Assembly (NCBI GenBank): GCA_949130485.1
Contig: OX422184.1
Coordinates: 22,219,506 to 22,283,505, forward strand
Length of the DNA stretch: 64,000 nt
Reading direction: 5' to 3'
Source: Agelas oroides
Taxonomy: Eukaryota; Porifera; Demospongiae; Agelasida; Agelasidae
Shown: positions 38,513 through 49,365 of the stretch, piece after piece
How the letters are laid out: the number at the start of each line of letters is the position of its first letter
Position numbering within the stretch: position 1 is the first letter of the stretch
Notes under the pieces: model-generated
Seen by the model: only the letters and a program-made list of their open reading frames with translations
What the model was told of the DNA's origin: nothing
Databases searched by the model: none
Position numbers and translations under genes: made by a program

Positions 38513-39429
38513 AGACTTTTCTGAGTTTCATTTTCGTTGCTATCTACGACCACAAAAATATTGTAATGCAGAAATTTTCACAATGTACAGTAATGTTATT
38601 GTGTTCACATATAGATGAAAGAAATGCTCTAGACACTTCATAAATTTGTAATGGTGTGGACATAACAATAATGTGTACTGTACAAAGCAACGTAAATGAT
38701 GTCACTATGCATTGTATATGGCTGTTGCCTATCTCCATTGTGAATATTATCTATGCCCCTGAGTTATTCAACAACCTCATCCAAAACATCTGTATGCCCC
38801 ACCCCCAAATTTGTGTAGCTATATTAAACAGACTTGTTAGGTACTATCTCGACAAGCATTGACCTTTACCACTTCCTGTCCTAGTTACTAGGCGCTCTAG
38901 TTACTATCACAGCAAATATGATCAAATATCAGAAAACATTGTTAAATGTGAATGCGTGAGGCCAATGGGGCTAATTGGTAGAGGAGAGAGACTGGTGGTA
39001 AAAGGTAAGGGAAGGGCTAGGGTTAACTAATTCTACACCACTAGTACTATGCAACATGCATGGAGTTACGGACTCAGCTGTTCTAAGAATTAAGTATGGG
39101 CATTTTGCCATCATTCTGTGTCTTCAGGGACTATGAAATGGGGCTATAAAATTGTCACAAGGGATTGAAGTGATGATGGTTGGTTCCTTGACAAAGGTTT
39201 CCCTGAAAAGCAAGACATATATCGGGGGATTCTGACATTATATTTGTGATGTAGTGGTGAACAATATGAACAGTGGAGATTAGTTCAGGAAAATTGAATG
39301 TTTCACATCACATCTACAAATCCACAGTGATAAACAGTAGCTATCTAGCTAGCCCATGAATCCACACCATTACATGTTACAACTATCATGATTCACTCTA
39401 TTGAAAAGGGAGCTAGGCAGCTTGGTTTA

Positions 39430-39721
39430 CAAGGGGTAGTCACGTATGTGTCCTGTGTAGAAGTGTTTGCGACCGGGATCAAAATCGAATCAAGCGATCA
39501 AAGCCCTTTTGGGGAGCCGATCAAGGGATCAAGGTGACCTCCAAACTCTTAAAATCAACGGATCAAGAATGAGCGCCCACAATTTGACCTTTGACCCTTG
39601 CAAATCAAGCAATCAAGAGCCTCAGAAGGTAACAATCAAGCAATCAAGCACACTTTTTGCCGATTAAATAAATTGGTCGCAATCGTAAACGCTTCCACAG
39701 GCAACAAGTGACTACACCTTG
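39430..39721. mobile_element. MITE with GATCAA-rich interior, unit C
   Basis: The unit-C copy of 26940-27232. The left end caaggggtagtcac and right end gtgactacaccttg pair better here, and the target site gttta is exact on both sides. Confidence 0.72.
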
Positions 39722-39992
39722 GTTTAACTTTGCTAGATAGTATACCTTTATAGCTCTGTATAGGTAATGAGCTATGGGGTAGCAATTAGTGTGTATATAC
39801 AGCACTGTGATTTTGCTGGCTATCAACTTTGTGTAGTGCTGTAGATTTCCTGGCTACCTATATAGGCACAGCAAGCGTCAATACATGCAGCAATATCCAA
39901 CTACTGAACTGCAACTGAGAAGCTTTGACTCACCCTATCTCTGGCTGGAGGAAGTTAGCCCTCAGGCATGTCAGTAGCTGTACCTTGACTAG

Positions 39993-40352
39993 GGGCCAGC
40001 AGCAAAGCCAAACAAGACCTGCTAACTCAGCAACTGCAGAGTACAGTTGTTGTTCATTTATTTTCAAACTTCTAGAGGAGTCTTGCTCAAGCTCTGTGGT
40101 TATAAAATGTTGAGTTAGCAGGTCTTGTTTGGCTTTGCTGCTGGCCCCTAGAACAGCCATACATGGACAAATGATACTGTAAACAATTACCATGGCTCCA
40201 CAAACTGTTAGCAGCTGCAGAGTACAGTTGTTGTTCATTTATTTTCAAACTTCTAGAGGAGTCTTGCTCAAGCTCTGTGGTTATAAAATGTTAACAGTTT
40301 GTGGAGCCATGGTAATTGTTTACAGTATCATTTGTCCATGTATGGCTGTTCT
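39993..40352. repeat. complex inverted duplication in unit C
   Basis: 39993-40030 is inverted at 40111-40148. 40150-40210 is inverted at about 40290-40352. The 76-bp middle segment occurs twice in direct order (40036-40112, 40218-40292) and is reversed relative to units A and B. The unit-B order is X-M-Y (27490-27680); here it is X-M'-X'-Y'-M'-Y. Confidence 0.85.
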
Positions 40353-41306
40353 ATGCATGAAAACAACAGAACCACGCCTGTATCATGTATGGCCTGGAAG
40401 GAGACTTGTAGACTCATGCACACAATGGGTAGATCCGTGCATGTATCGGACATGTATTACGCACAATACATGCATGGATCTACCATATACTATGCATAGC
40501 CCATTGGCAATGGATATGAAATTACTCACAGACGAACGTACAAACATTTCTTTCCATAGAGTACATGTAGTGTAATAATGATGTGAACTTGTAGACTCAT
40601 GCACACAATTTTTGCCTCTTCTAGCATAGTACAATGATTAATGTACACTTCATACCAGGCCAAGTTATAAACATGTCATGTACCAATGCCTGCTTGAGGG
40701 TGTTTCTAACATGCTAATCATACACTAGAATATGGCATGCTGTGGGCTTGTGGTTTATAGCCCAATAACCTCTGACTTGCTATGTAAACATGGAAGCCTG
40801 TCTCAAGAGCCTTAGTAACTATGAGTGCTAGCTACTCCTCTCCTACTTCTCACACTACACAGTGCATGGTCAAAATGTATTGAAACAGCAGTGTACATAG
40901 TGAACAAAGATAGGAGTGCAAATTGAATTAAAACTTAAAAACTATTCTATGGTAGACCAGTTAAAATTTTTGCCTCTTCTAGCATAGTACAAGAGATAAC
41001 AATCTCTCCTGACTACACCAACTGGTCCCTATAGTAACAACACTGCTGACCCTCACTTCTCTATACACATACACATATGCATTGCAGCATGATATTTGGT
41101 ATAGTTCAGTCAATCTCAAGTGCAGTGATGAGATGGAAGCCTGATGTATAACAAATGTGACATAATTTTTGAGGATAGATCACAGTTGGCATCAATTAGA
41201 AATCCTCTGGAAACCTACTTTGACCATGTAAATATCATCATGGTAAACCAACCCACACCATTAAACATCCTATTTATTACAACTATTCATGTACATGTAA
41301 CTATAG

Positions 41307-41876
41307 TACCGTAAACTCTGGTTATTAGGCGCACATTGCTATCTATTTTATTAGGTGCATGCTTCCTTCCCAGTACATGGCATCATTTATTAAGTGCATG
41401 TGCATTAAATAGAGTATGTTACATGATGGCTGCCAGAGATCGAGTGAAAACCATGGCATCAAGAGCACACAGCACACATTGGTGGTCATCCTGAAGTCAA
41501 CTAAAGAAGAGATACACAAGCTTTTCCTGCTTTTGGCAGACACAAAGCTTGCAAGCCACATCCTTCTCGGTTTACGAGACTCGACTGATAGCAGTAGAAA
41601 GTTTTCCCACACGAAGCATGAAGCCCTGAATATACAATGGCTGCGAATCACGGTCCCCTTGAGGAGGATGAAGTCTTCTGATTTTACATCGATACTCGCC
41701 AGGTGAACGCATCTAACGATCTACTGCATCATAGCACTGCATATTACAGTCGTCAAGCCGCTTATAGGGCGTGGCTTTCATTGCATCCCTTATTTAGCGC
41801 ATATCCTCTATTAGGCACATATTTGCCTACCACTTACACTTAGAAGCGCATGGCTTATTAACCAGAGTCTACGGTA
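41307..41876. mobile_element. TACCGTA-family TIR element at the unit C edge
   Basis: Ends taccgtaaactctggttatt and aaccagagtctacggta; subterminal ttaggcgca repeats occur on both sides. The interior is open on plus (41416-41706, including KSTKEEIHKLFLLLADTKLA) and on minus, with no recognised domain. It begins about 30 bp after unit C ends. Confidence 0.78.
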
Positions 41877-42204
41877 TAGTGGGTTTCTTTCAAGGGAGAA
41901 AACTCTTACAAATTTCATGTTTGGCACTTCACAAAATTATTATTGCAAAAAACCCACCCAATTGACTTCGACACTGGGGACGCCTGTCATCATGGCTGTA
42001 CGTAGCCGTACACCATGAATTCCAGTGTGTATCTTCTCTAGAAATGATACAACCCAATCAAGTCCTGCTCTGACCTGGACACACCTATATGCACTTACAT
42101 ACTCAAGCAGTCACATGACTAGGTACAAGCAAACATTCCAAATGCCCAATACTCATTACTCAAAGTACATTAATGGAATGGGTGCGGACAGGTTACACAT
42201 GTAT

Positions 42205-42798
42205 TTAACCCTTTATGGCCAATAGCGGATTTATCTGCGCAACTACTGCAGTTAATCGGCAGCCATGTGCGACAAAGTACTGACATTATTGCTGGTAATT
42301 TGTTAGTGTTTCCACTCTCTGAAACTGTAGTAATAAGGGCAGGCTAACGTACTGAGCATCAGAGCAAGCTGTTTCAACAGAGGTAAGTGTCCAACAAGAA
42401 TATCGCTCGAATGGTAGAAGTAGGAAGGCTTATCTTGCCTTTGTTTTACGCTTACCTGGAGTAACGCTCCTGATGAGAGTTACTGTAACCTCGTTCTCTT
42501 CAGCAGCAAGGCTAACACGAGTGGTGAACAAAAAAAACAGATCAATCTATCGAACAGTGACTTGCACGCTTACCGTGTGGCTATCTCAATGATCGTCCCA
42601 CCCCTTACACCCCACCTCCTCCTGCCTAGGATAACAATCTTTACAAACAACTACCGGGACATACCCCCGAGGTTTGGGCAAGCTCCAACTATTGCTGTAG
42701 GGCACAATAGAGATTGCTACGTGCAATTTGAGTACAGTTGCAAGCAGCTATATCATGTTGAGAAATTTTTCAAAATAATATAGGCCCTAAAGAGTTAA
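42205..42798. mobile_element. piggyBac-like non-autonomous element
   Basis: TTAA at both ends (42205-42208, 42795-42798). Inverted termini ttaaccctttatggcc and ggccctaaagagttaa. The TTAA target and CCCTTT-type terminus are the piggyBac signature. The 590-bp interior shows no transposase. Another ttaaccca follows at 42803, possibly the end of a second element. Confidence 0.7.
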
Positions 42799-42929
42799 TT
42801 AATTAACCCATTATACACGAATGACGGACAAATCCATCAAAAATTTACATGCGTTAATCACGAATGACGTCTAAAGACGTCAAGGTACGGCTAAGCGTTA
42901 TTACAGCCCAGTGTGAATAACTATAAGCT

Positions 42930-43320
42930 TTGTATCCGGTCTGTGGTTAGGTTGGGGCTTCCCCTACTAATACAAGCGGGTTGGTCCAGAAGCCCTCGAG
43001 GGGCGGAGCACAATAAACGGTAGACGTCGATCATCTTGATCATAGAAAGGACTTATTGACCATGTTTTCTTCTCAACGTCTTTAAGCAGAAGCACAACAC
43101 TAGCTACGAAGGTACAGCAGCCCTTGAGCTTATAAATATCAAGCCAGTTTGGAGCTACACAATTTTATCAGCGAGAAAAGCTAAAGACGCCACCAGCAAA
43201 ACGCGGTAGGTAAGCGTCCTTTGTAAACGGTTACATATTGCTTCTGAAAAGCTTACCTAGGCTCAAAATAACTTTATAAAGCCTTTATCCACTCCTTTCG
43301 CTCCGCAGCGTTTCGTTTGG
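42930..43320. repeat. dispersed repeat, second full copy
   Basis: Homologous to 7583-7990 (ccggtctgtggttaggttgg through ctaaagacgcc and ctcctttcgctccgcag). Lies outside the 12.7-kb units, so the family is dispersed and not simply part of the tandem array. Confidence 0.55.
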
Positions 43321-44385
43321 CTTTCCTGACGCTTTAGTTCTTGGGGAAAAAAGCATTAACCAATTGCCATCACGCAAAGTTAATTTATTTCCGGGTTTTG
43401 AGGTTGATTGCATTCTATTCAATTTCGCATGTATTGGGTTAAAGGTGAAAACAAAGGGGGAGTAAGATGAACTTGGTATAACTGGAAACTTCATGAGCGA
43501 TGTAAACAAGCCTGAGCAAGCAGGACATTGTGCTGATTTATGTCATGGTACACAAACCATGAATAGCAAGAGGATTTGTGACTGTCCGCTGTCCGTCAGG
43601 GCAGCAACTATGGCTACACATGCATGGACTAAGCTAGGACACATGCATGGACTAAGCAAATCGTGAAGAGCTAAATTTCTGGAGTGTAGTTTGTACCTGG
43701 CCCCTATCTGAAGCAACTTCAGCCACCGTGTGTACCATCTGTAAGTAGTCTGCCGTGAAGTTTGTCTACAAGTCCATAGTTGAGATAGCCTTTAAAGTAC
43801 TAGAGTACAAGTGTAGTGTAAAACGATGTAGGGATAGAGCTTTGTACATTTACCTTCATTTTTATATCATCCATACCTTGTTTGCATACTTTTTAGTGTG
43901 CCATCCCTACATATTTTTAGATTTTGAACGTTTTTTTTTTATTTTTGTTTCTAGCTGTCCTTATTATCTCAGTTGTAGTAAGACCTAAGCCTAAGAAGAA
44001 TATTTCTTTCAAGTGTAATCACAACCCTAGTACTTGAAACAGCATTTGACAGTTGAGTAGTGGTTTCAAGCATGCAATATGCCAGCTGGAATCTGATGAA
44101 GAGCCAATCACTCTCCATATGAGATTTCAAGCCTTTGGTGAAGCTGATTTCCTGATTCTTGATCACATTACAACTGACTAGCACAGAAACTGTAGCGACA
44201 GAGCATGAAAACTGACCATCCCAGCTTTACTAAAGCTGTATTTATTTGTGTAGTTTTAAGTAAGCAACTGAATGCAGTGCATTACCTACGTGGTGTCCAT
44301 GAGCCTTTCCCACTACCATGGGAAGAGACAGTGCCAGCCACGCTTACTGCCCAACACTGGTCAACACGCAATTTCCCATGTGCAC

Positions 44386-44436
44386 TAGTCTCGCTCCCAG
44401 ATCAATAACCGTGGTGTTTTGTCTGGGAGCGAGACT
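44386..44436. mobile_element. minimal TAGTCTCG foldback
   Basis: tagtctcgctcccaga...tctgggagcgagact in 51 bp; only the terminal repeats remain. No clear target duplication. The flanking 43321-44385 and 44437-44940 show no convincing exon. Confidence 0.6.
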
Positions 44437-44449
44437 GCTTTGCACATGT

Positions 44450-44900
44450 GTACAAGACTAGAAAATGGTGTCCTACGCAACAGACAACAGCCGGGGAGTG
44501 CTGTGAACATCTTTACTGACCAGGGTAAATTTGGAGCTATGATAACTCTGAGTGGTCATAGAGCTCCATGCTGTGGTAAGCATCAGTTTCGTGCTAAAAT
44601 TACAGTGAGATCTTGAATCGTTGTTGAGTTATTGTTGCTTGAACAAAGCGGTCGTAACGAAAAAAGAAAGAATAACAAAAATGGCACTTTTGTTGCTGCA
44701 CATTTTTGCATTTAGCTGTCTTCCGTAAAGCTTTAGGGCAACTACACCTTGTTGATCATAAAAGCACTCAAAGAAGAAAGCTGGGTGCTTAAATAAGCTT
44801 TGAGTATATTTGTGGCAAAGTTATACGGCTTTTGCTTAAGTACTGCATATATTGCGTGTCAGCACCATACCTACATACAGAGTCTACTGACTCTCTGATA
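44450..44900. repeat. dispersed repeat shared with 52420-52860
   Basis: Shared stretches include aaaatggtgtcctacgcaac, aagaataacaaaaatggcac, tttgcatttagctgtc and tactgactctctgataa. Shorter pieces recur at 62150-62270 and 62740-62820. Non-coding. Confidence 0.65.
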
Positions 44901-44939
44901 AGTATCTACAGTGTGCTCACTCCAGAGCAGATTACAGTT

Positions 44940-45360
44940 TCATTCCTGGATTTGCTCAAAATTGGAATGCTAGATATGACTAAGACCCAGAAGGAGTCAT
45001 ACGTAGCTCAAAAATGCCAGATCTGAGGAATGAGTGGAGCATAATGGGAGCAATGGAAGCATGATAAGGCGAATTTCTCGGAATTTCCTAAGAGCATAAC
45101 TTGGGCCAAAATTTGAAGCATAAAAGTAAAATATGCAAAGTTAACATACATGTGTGTTGCCATGGTGATAATTAGAGCAACATAACAATGAGACAGATAT
45201 TGTTGAATTTTTAATTGATGCCATCTGGGAGGAGAGTCTCAGCTCATGAATAATCATGTTCTCACAGTATACACAGACAGGGTCCAGTGTGAGGTCAAGG
45301 TTCAATACAGTACAAGTATTAGTGTGTACAAGCATGACAGCATTGTCTTAGATACAGGCC
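44940..45360. repeat. partial unit relic D, ankyrin exon deleted
   Basis: It matches unit B from about 17080 (gctcaaaattggaatgctag) to 17305, then jumps at the motif attagagcaa to B positions from about 18778 (cataacaatgagacagatat) to 18960. The skipped part contains the ankyrin exon. The breakpoints fall on two direct repeats of the motif attagagcaatttgtca that are present in every full unit. Confidence 0.8.
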
Positions 45361-45455
45361 TTAGAAGTAGTGTGTAGAGTGGGGGAGCACCAACACCGCT
45401 GGCACATCGATGTTCAAAATTTCACACAAAGTGTGAAGTTAAAACATAAAGGGAG

Positions 45456-45615
45456 ATGGGGATGGGGCATTTTATGGCTTAAATGGGTGGGGCATTTATG
45501 GCTTAAATGGGTGTGGCATTTTGTGGCTTAAATGGGTGTGGCATTTATGACTTAAATGGGTGGGGCATTTATGGCTCAAATTGATGGGGCATTTATGGCT
45601 CAAATGGATGGGGCG
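45456..45615. repeat. 24-25 bp minisatellite
   Basis: About seven copies of ggcttaaatgggtggggcattta with variants (gtgtggc, ttgatggggc). The frame is open only because of the repeat. Confidence 0.8.
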
Positions 45616-46261
45616 GTTAGTTACTGTTTTTGGGAGATATGCTCAAAAAAATACTGGTCTTCAGGGGAGTACCCTTTCCGGTCCTCGCATGACCACGGGT
45701 TTCGGTCCCTTTGAACTCCCGACCCGTGGCCTACTACAGAAAGGGCGGGACCACTCCCCACCTAAGGTTTGCTTTGAGGAGCCCAGCTTTTGGTTGGCAC
45801 ATAGTGCTATGGGCATTCACAGTGCTATAAATATTCAAATTACTAAACAAATTGGGGGTGGGGCTCAATGGGTGGAGTTATCATATTAACTTATAATAAC
45901 TAGGGGGATGGGCGAACGGTTAACGTACGGGATTCTGGCTCGCTATCGTGTCGTCTTGGTGGAACGTCTGGGAGGCTTGTTCTTCGCTGGTAGGCGCTCC
46001 TGTACCGAAGATAATTCGGGTCTGTACTGCGGCGACCATCTCACGGTGAGTATTATTAGTTGTGTGTGTGTGATACTCGGTCGACGGGCTTTAAATGGGA
46101 GCGTGCTTCTCTTAGTAACGGCGTACCTATCCTAGTAACGGCATTGTTACGCTAGTTATGGCGTGTGCTTTACTATAGTAACGGTATGCCTAGGGCTGTA
46201 GTCGGTTCCGTAAGGCTGAGCTAGGGCTAGGGCTGGGTTGGGGCTGCTCTGTGTTATCTGC

Positions 46262-46575
46262 GAGGCTCACTCACAGTGTGAAGCTCATTCACATTAAAAA
46301 TTACGAGTGTGAGGCTCACTCACAGTTACGCTACAGGTGTGAAGCTCATTCACACTTGAGTTACCACTGTGAGGCTCATTCACCGTTATGTTACAAGTGT
46401 GAAGCTCATTCACATTTTTAAATTATGAGTGTGAAGCTCATTCACACTTCAGTTACATGTACTACTGTGAGGCTCATTTACCGTTACGAGTGTGAAGCTC
46501 ATTCACACTTGAGTTACTACTGTTACGTTATGGGTGTGAAGCTCATTCGCATTTTAAATTACGAGTGTGAGTGTG
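46262..46575. repeat. minisatellite of gtgtgaagctcattcac units
   Basis: About ten degenerate 30-bp units alternating gtgaggctcactcac and gtgaagctcattcac, separated by tta-cg-tac spacers, giving a higher-order unit near 60 bp. The repeated tagtaacggc at 46110-46190 precedes it. Confidence 0.8.
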
Positions 46576-46744
46576 TTAGGATAAGGGCTTTATACTTTAT
46601 ACACATGTATCTATGTGGAGATGGATAAAGACGGGGTCTTTTTGACTACAGCTGTCCTTCCTCTCGCAGTTAAATACCCTGTGGTAGCTAGGTGGAGATC
46701 CCCTGCGGACGGGGTTGCGGGCCTGGGTGGGTTGAATACTGTGC

Positions 46745-46749
<5 letters not shown>

Positions 46750-46776
<27 letters not shown>

Positions 46777-46823
46777 ACACACATACACACACATACACAC
46801 ACACACATACACACCACACACAC
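46750..46823. repeat. (CA)n microsatellite
   Basis: A run of acacac interrupted by atac and accac. Reading frames across it are artefacts. 46830-47730 has no supported gene. Confidence 0.9.
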
Positions 46824-47737
46824 CTTTAGAGATTCAACTTCGGTTCTATATACCACATATTGGGGGGAAAATGCGTGTGTCTAAAGAATGTGTCTAAAAT
46901 GGCAAGGTTTGCACAATCTTTGCTCCTTAGATGTGGACCTGATATGGCAACTGTTTTGTATTATGAGAGCTGATTAACAAGGTCAAACATATTCAAAGCT
47001 AATGTAAAACAAAACCACAAAGTGCAAGAACTGTGTTTGAATATACCCAACTTTCAATTCACATTCTTTTAACCTCAAATCTTTATTTTTGGACAAATCA
47101 CAATCCGTGCTCTAATGGTCAGTAACTCATACGTATACCATCACAGGACCTGGGAACTTTGCTTATGAACTTGTACTTGCTCCATATCAACAACCTACTC
47201 AGACCCTCAACGTGTAGTACAGAGCTGACAACCAGTGACTGAAACAATAATAACCTCAGTGCTACAAAAACACATCGTGACGACTAATGTGTGTCATGAC
47301 AAGCAGCAATAATACTGTAAAAACACTTCGGCCCAGACTAGTCAGACTAGTGGCATTTGGGTCCAAATATGGTCTCAAAAGCAACCCCAGAGCAAAAACG
47401 TTTCCTAGGGGTCATGCCTTCAGACCCCCTCAACTTGTGCATCCTTATTCATACACCAACATGTGGAGCCTAACCTATCTGACAACTGTCACACTGACCC
47501 CAACTGGCAGCTACGACTTCGGCAGAAACTTGTTACACAATGTATAGTTTGGGAATCAACATTCGGTAGTAGATGGTCTTAAAGTTTTGTTCCAAGGCTC
47601 TCCCCTCTAAAGGAGGGGTTTATTGTGGGAATGAGGCTAATCACTTAGTCCTATCCAGAATACTCATTGCTAAACATGATAGTAGTACACTGTCAGTTTA
47701 AATACTTACGTGTACAGCATTGCTACGTACTCCTTAC

Positions 47738-47836
47738 CGCTAGCTGTGCATTCACATTGGCTTGATTGGCAAGCAGAAGCATACAAATTCTTGAATCTCC
47801 TTGGTAGCATGCCGCCAACAGGGGTGTCCATCCCTC
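47738..47836 (-). CDS. ankyrin exon 3
   Basis: A 99-nt, phase 0-0 exon with acceptor ctgcag and donor gtaagg. It encodes EGWTPLLAACYQGDS, then ICMLLLANQANVNAQLA, a canonical ankyrin repeat with W in place of the usual small residue before TPL. It is the last of the three closely spaced ankyrin exons. The next ankyrin exon downstream lies about 16.6 kb away, in repeat unit C. Confidence 0.9.
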
Positions 47837-48065
47837 CTGCAGAACAATACATCAGACAAAACAATTGTTGCCTCAATGTCTTCTGGCCTCAAAACCTTAC
47901 ATATGTAGTATGGTACTGTGTATATATCATCATCACTGTGATATGCTTCTCCATTATATCATACTGGCACTTGACATATGTACTATGCAAGTCTTTCTCT
48001 TCTCCTATCATGTCCTGCAAGCAAGGCCAGTAAAACCATTGGGTTTGAGTTGCATAAGTACATAC

Positions 48066-48164
48066 CTTATCCTGTGCATTCACAGTAGCTCCACAGCCTA
48101 TTAACAGGCTGACAATGCTCAGCTGTTGATTGTAGCTCGCCAAAATGAGAGGTGTTCCTCCAAT
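48066..48164 (-). CDS. ankyrin exon 2
   Basis: A 99-nt, phase 0-0 exon with acceptor ctgtag and donor gtatgt. It encodes one full ankyrin repeat: the turn and first helix GGTPLILASYNQ, the second helix IVSLLIGCGA and the loop TVNAQDK. The key ankyrin positions G-TPL, A, V-LL and GA.VN are present. Ankyrin repeats stack as a protein-binding solenoid. Confidence 0.9.
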
Positions 48165-48901
48165 CTACAGAGTAAAAAGAAGCTGAAAATGCAAGAGCCA
48201 CTAACAAGTTGTATTCATTTCACAGAGGACTTAACAACTGGTTGCTTGTATTCTGTGTTTACCCAATCAATTCATGAGTGTTGTTTGACATGAGATACAT
48301 GAAAAAGCAGTTTCTCAGTTCTATTTCAAATGTCAGATCCACCCGTATACTTTCCCTTTAACCACAACAAGCCACACACTTTGCCATGCATTGGAGGAGG
48401 CATCTCCTGCCAAACTTTCCTGCACACATTTCTAGTTCAAAGTGGAGGTTTTCACAATGGTCTTTAAGCTTACATAACAATATGCATGTGATGTACATGA
48501 TGTAAGCTGACGTTCCATTTGGTGGCTCTCAATGTAGCTCAGCTTGTAGAAAGTATTTTCTAAAGATACCCATCAAATTACGTAGCTCATCTTGGCAAGG
48601 TTTACGATGCTACGAGAATGAATTTGCCAAGGGTGATGTTTGTGCTCTGCCTGAATTTTACTGAGTCAGTCGCATGCAAGTGGCTATTAAATCATGCACC
48701 CCATGAACTCATGGACTTGATAGATACTATGTGAAAACCTTGATAATGCAATGTTACTTTTGTCAGAGCTGAAATGCCTGGATGAGGGTTGGATGATGCT
48801 GATTGGGGTACAAAGTGTGATGCCAGGGTAACTGTAATAATAGAGGTTTGTACTCCTGACTATATATGGAAGTGTGACTCCACCACAAACACAAGCCTCA
48901 C

Positions 48902-49000
48902 AGAATCTAATTTGATGTCAACATCAACATCAGCAGCTAGTGATCTCAAGGCCGCCTCCAGATCACCCTGCTTGCAAGCCTGTAACAGCTCCTGTGGGTC
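48902..49000 (-). CDS. ankyrin exon 1 (capping repeat)
   Basis: Exactly 99 nt (33 codons), phase 0 at both ends, acceptor ttctcaccag and donor gtgagg. It begins DPQELLQACKQGDLEAA, the usual form of the first ankyrin repeat, in which the TPLH-type tetrapeptide is absent and an LL.AC..GDLE signature replaces it. It ends VDVDIKLDS. It follows the 764-nt exon after an intron of 365 bp that carries a MITE (49071-49319). The exon size equals one ankyrin repeat, so exon gain or loss keeps frame. Confidence 0.85.
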
Positions 49001-49070
49001 CTGGTGAGAACAACACAAGAAAACAATCAATTCATGGAGAAGGAAAGCTAAAGATTCATAAAATAAGAAA

Positions 49071-49319
49071 TCAAGAGTGCATAAGACGGGCGGCTTGAGT
49101 AAGAGTGTGTAACTCCAATAGAACCCTGTAGTGCGGTCAAAATTATTGAAGCGTACTAAAAAAAACACCCGGTCACGTGCTTAGCAACAATGCCTTATGT
49201 CTATGCAGCATGCCCAATATGTGTTACTATTTTTAGTACTGGTGGTAAATTCCAACCAGTTTCAAATTTTACGGAGTTACACGCTCCTACTCTAGCTGCC
49301 CGTTCTTATGCACTCTTGA
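49071..49319. mobile_element. MITE in the intron after the 764-nt exon
   Basis: Inverted ends tcaagagtgcataaga and ttcttatgcactcttga, continuing through cgggcggcttgagtaagag and its complement. A 249-bp insertion, it makes up most of the 365-bp intron between the 764-nt exon and ankyrin exon 1. Confidence 0.8.
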
Positions 49320-49365
49320 ATAAATACATGATAGGTATGTAGCAGCTTCCAGTACGACTACTTAC

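Larger units (their letters stand above)
28642..41276. repeat. tandem duplication unit C, 12.6 kb
   Basis: A head-to-tail copy of unit B. About 99.7% identical by eye over 28642-31940 (about ten differences), then with noticeably more substitutions and indels. Differences from B include loss of about 110 bp near 32918, one fewer 61-bp repeat at 37253, and a complex inversion at 39993-40352. It ends at catcctatttatt before unique sequence. Confidence 0.92.

Noticed and set aside
43755..43988. 77-codon plus-strand frame rich in Phe and Tyr
   Set aside because: AT-rich composition with no membrane-protein pattern beyond that and no supporting signals.
46597..46884. Reading frames of 74-89 codons across the CA repeat on both strands
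   Set aside because: The Thr/His or Cys/Val composition comes from the (CA)n run, and both strands are open at once.
47287..47547. 86-codon plus-strand frame
   Set aside because: No domain, no splice context, and it lies between ankyrin exons of the opposite strand; probably chance.
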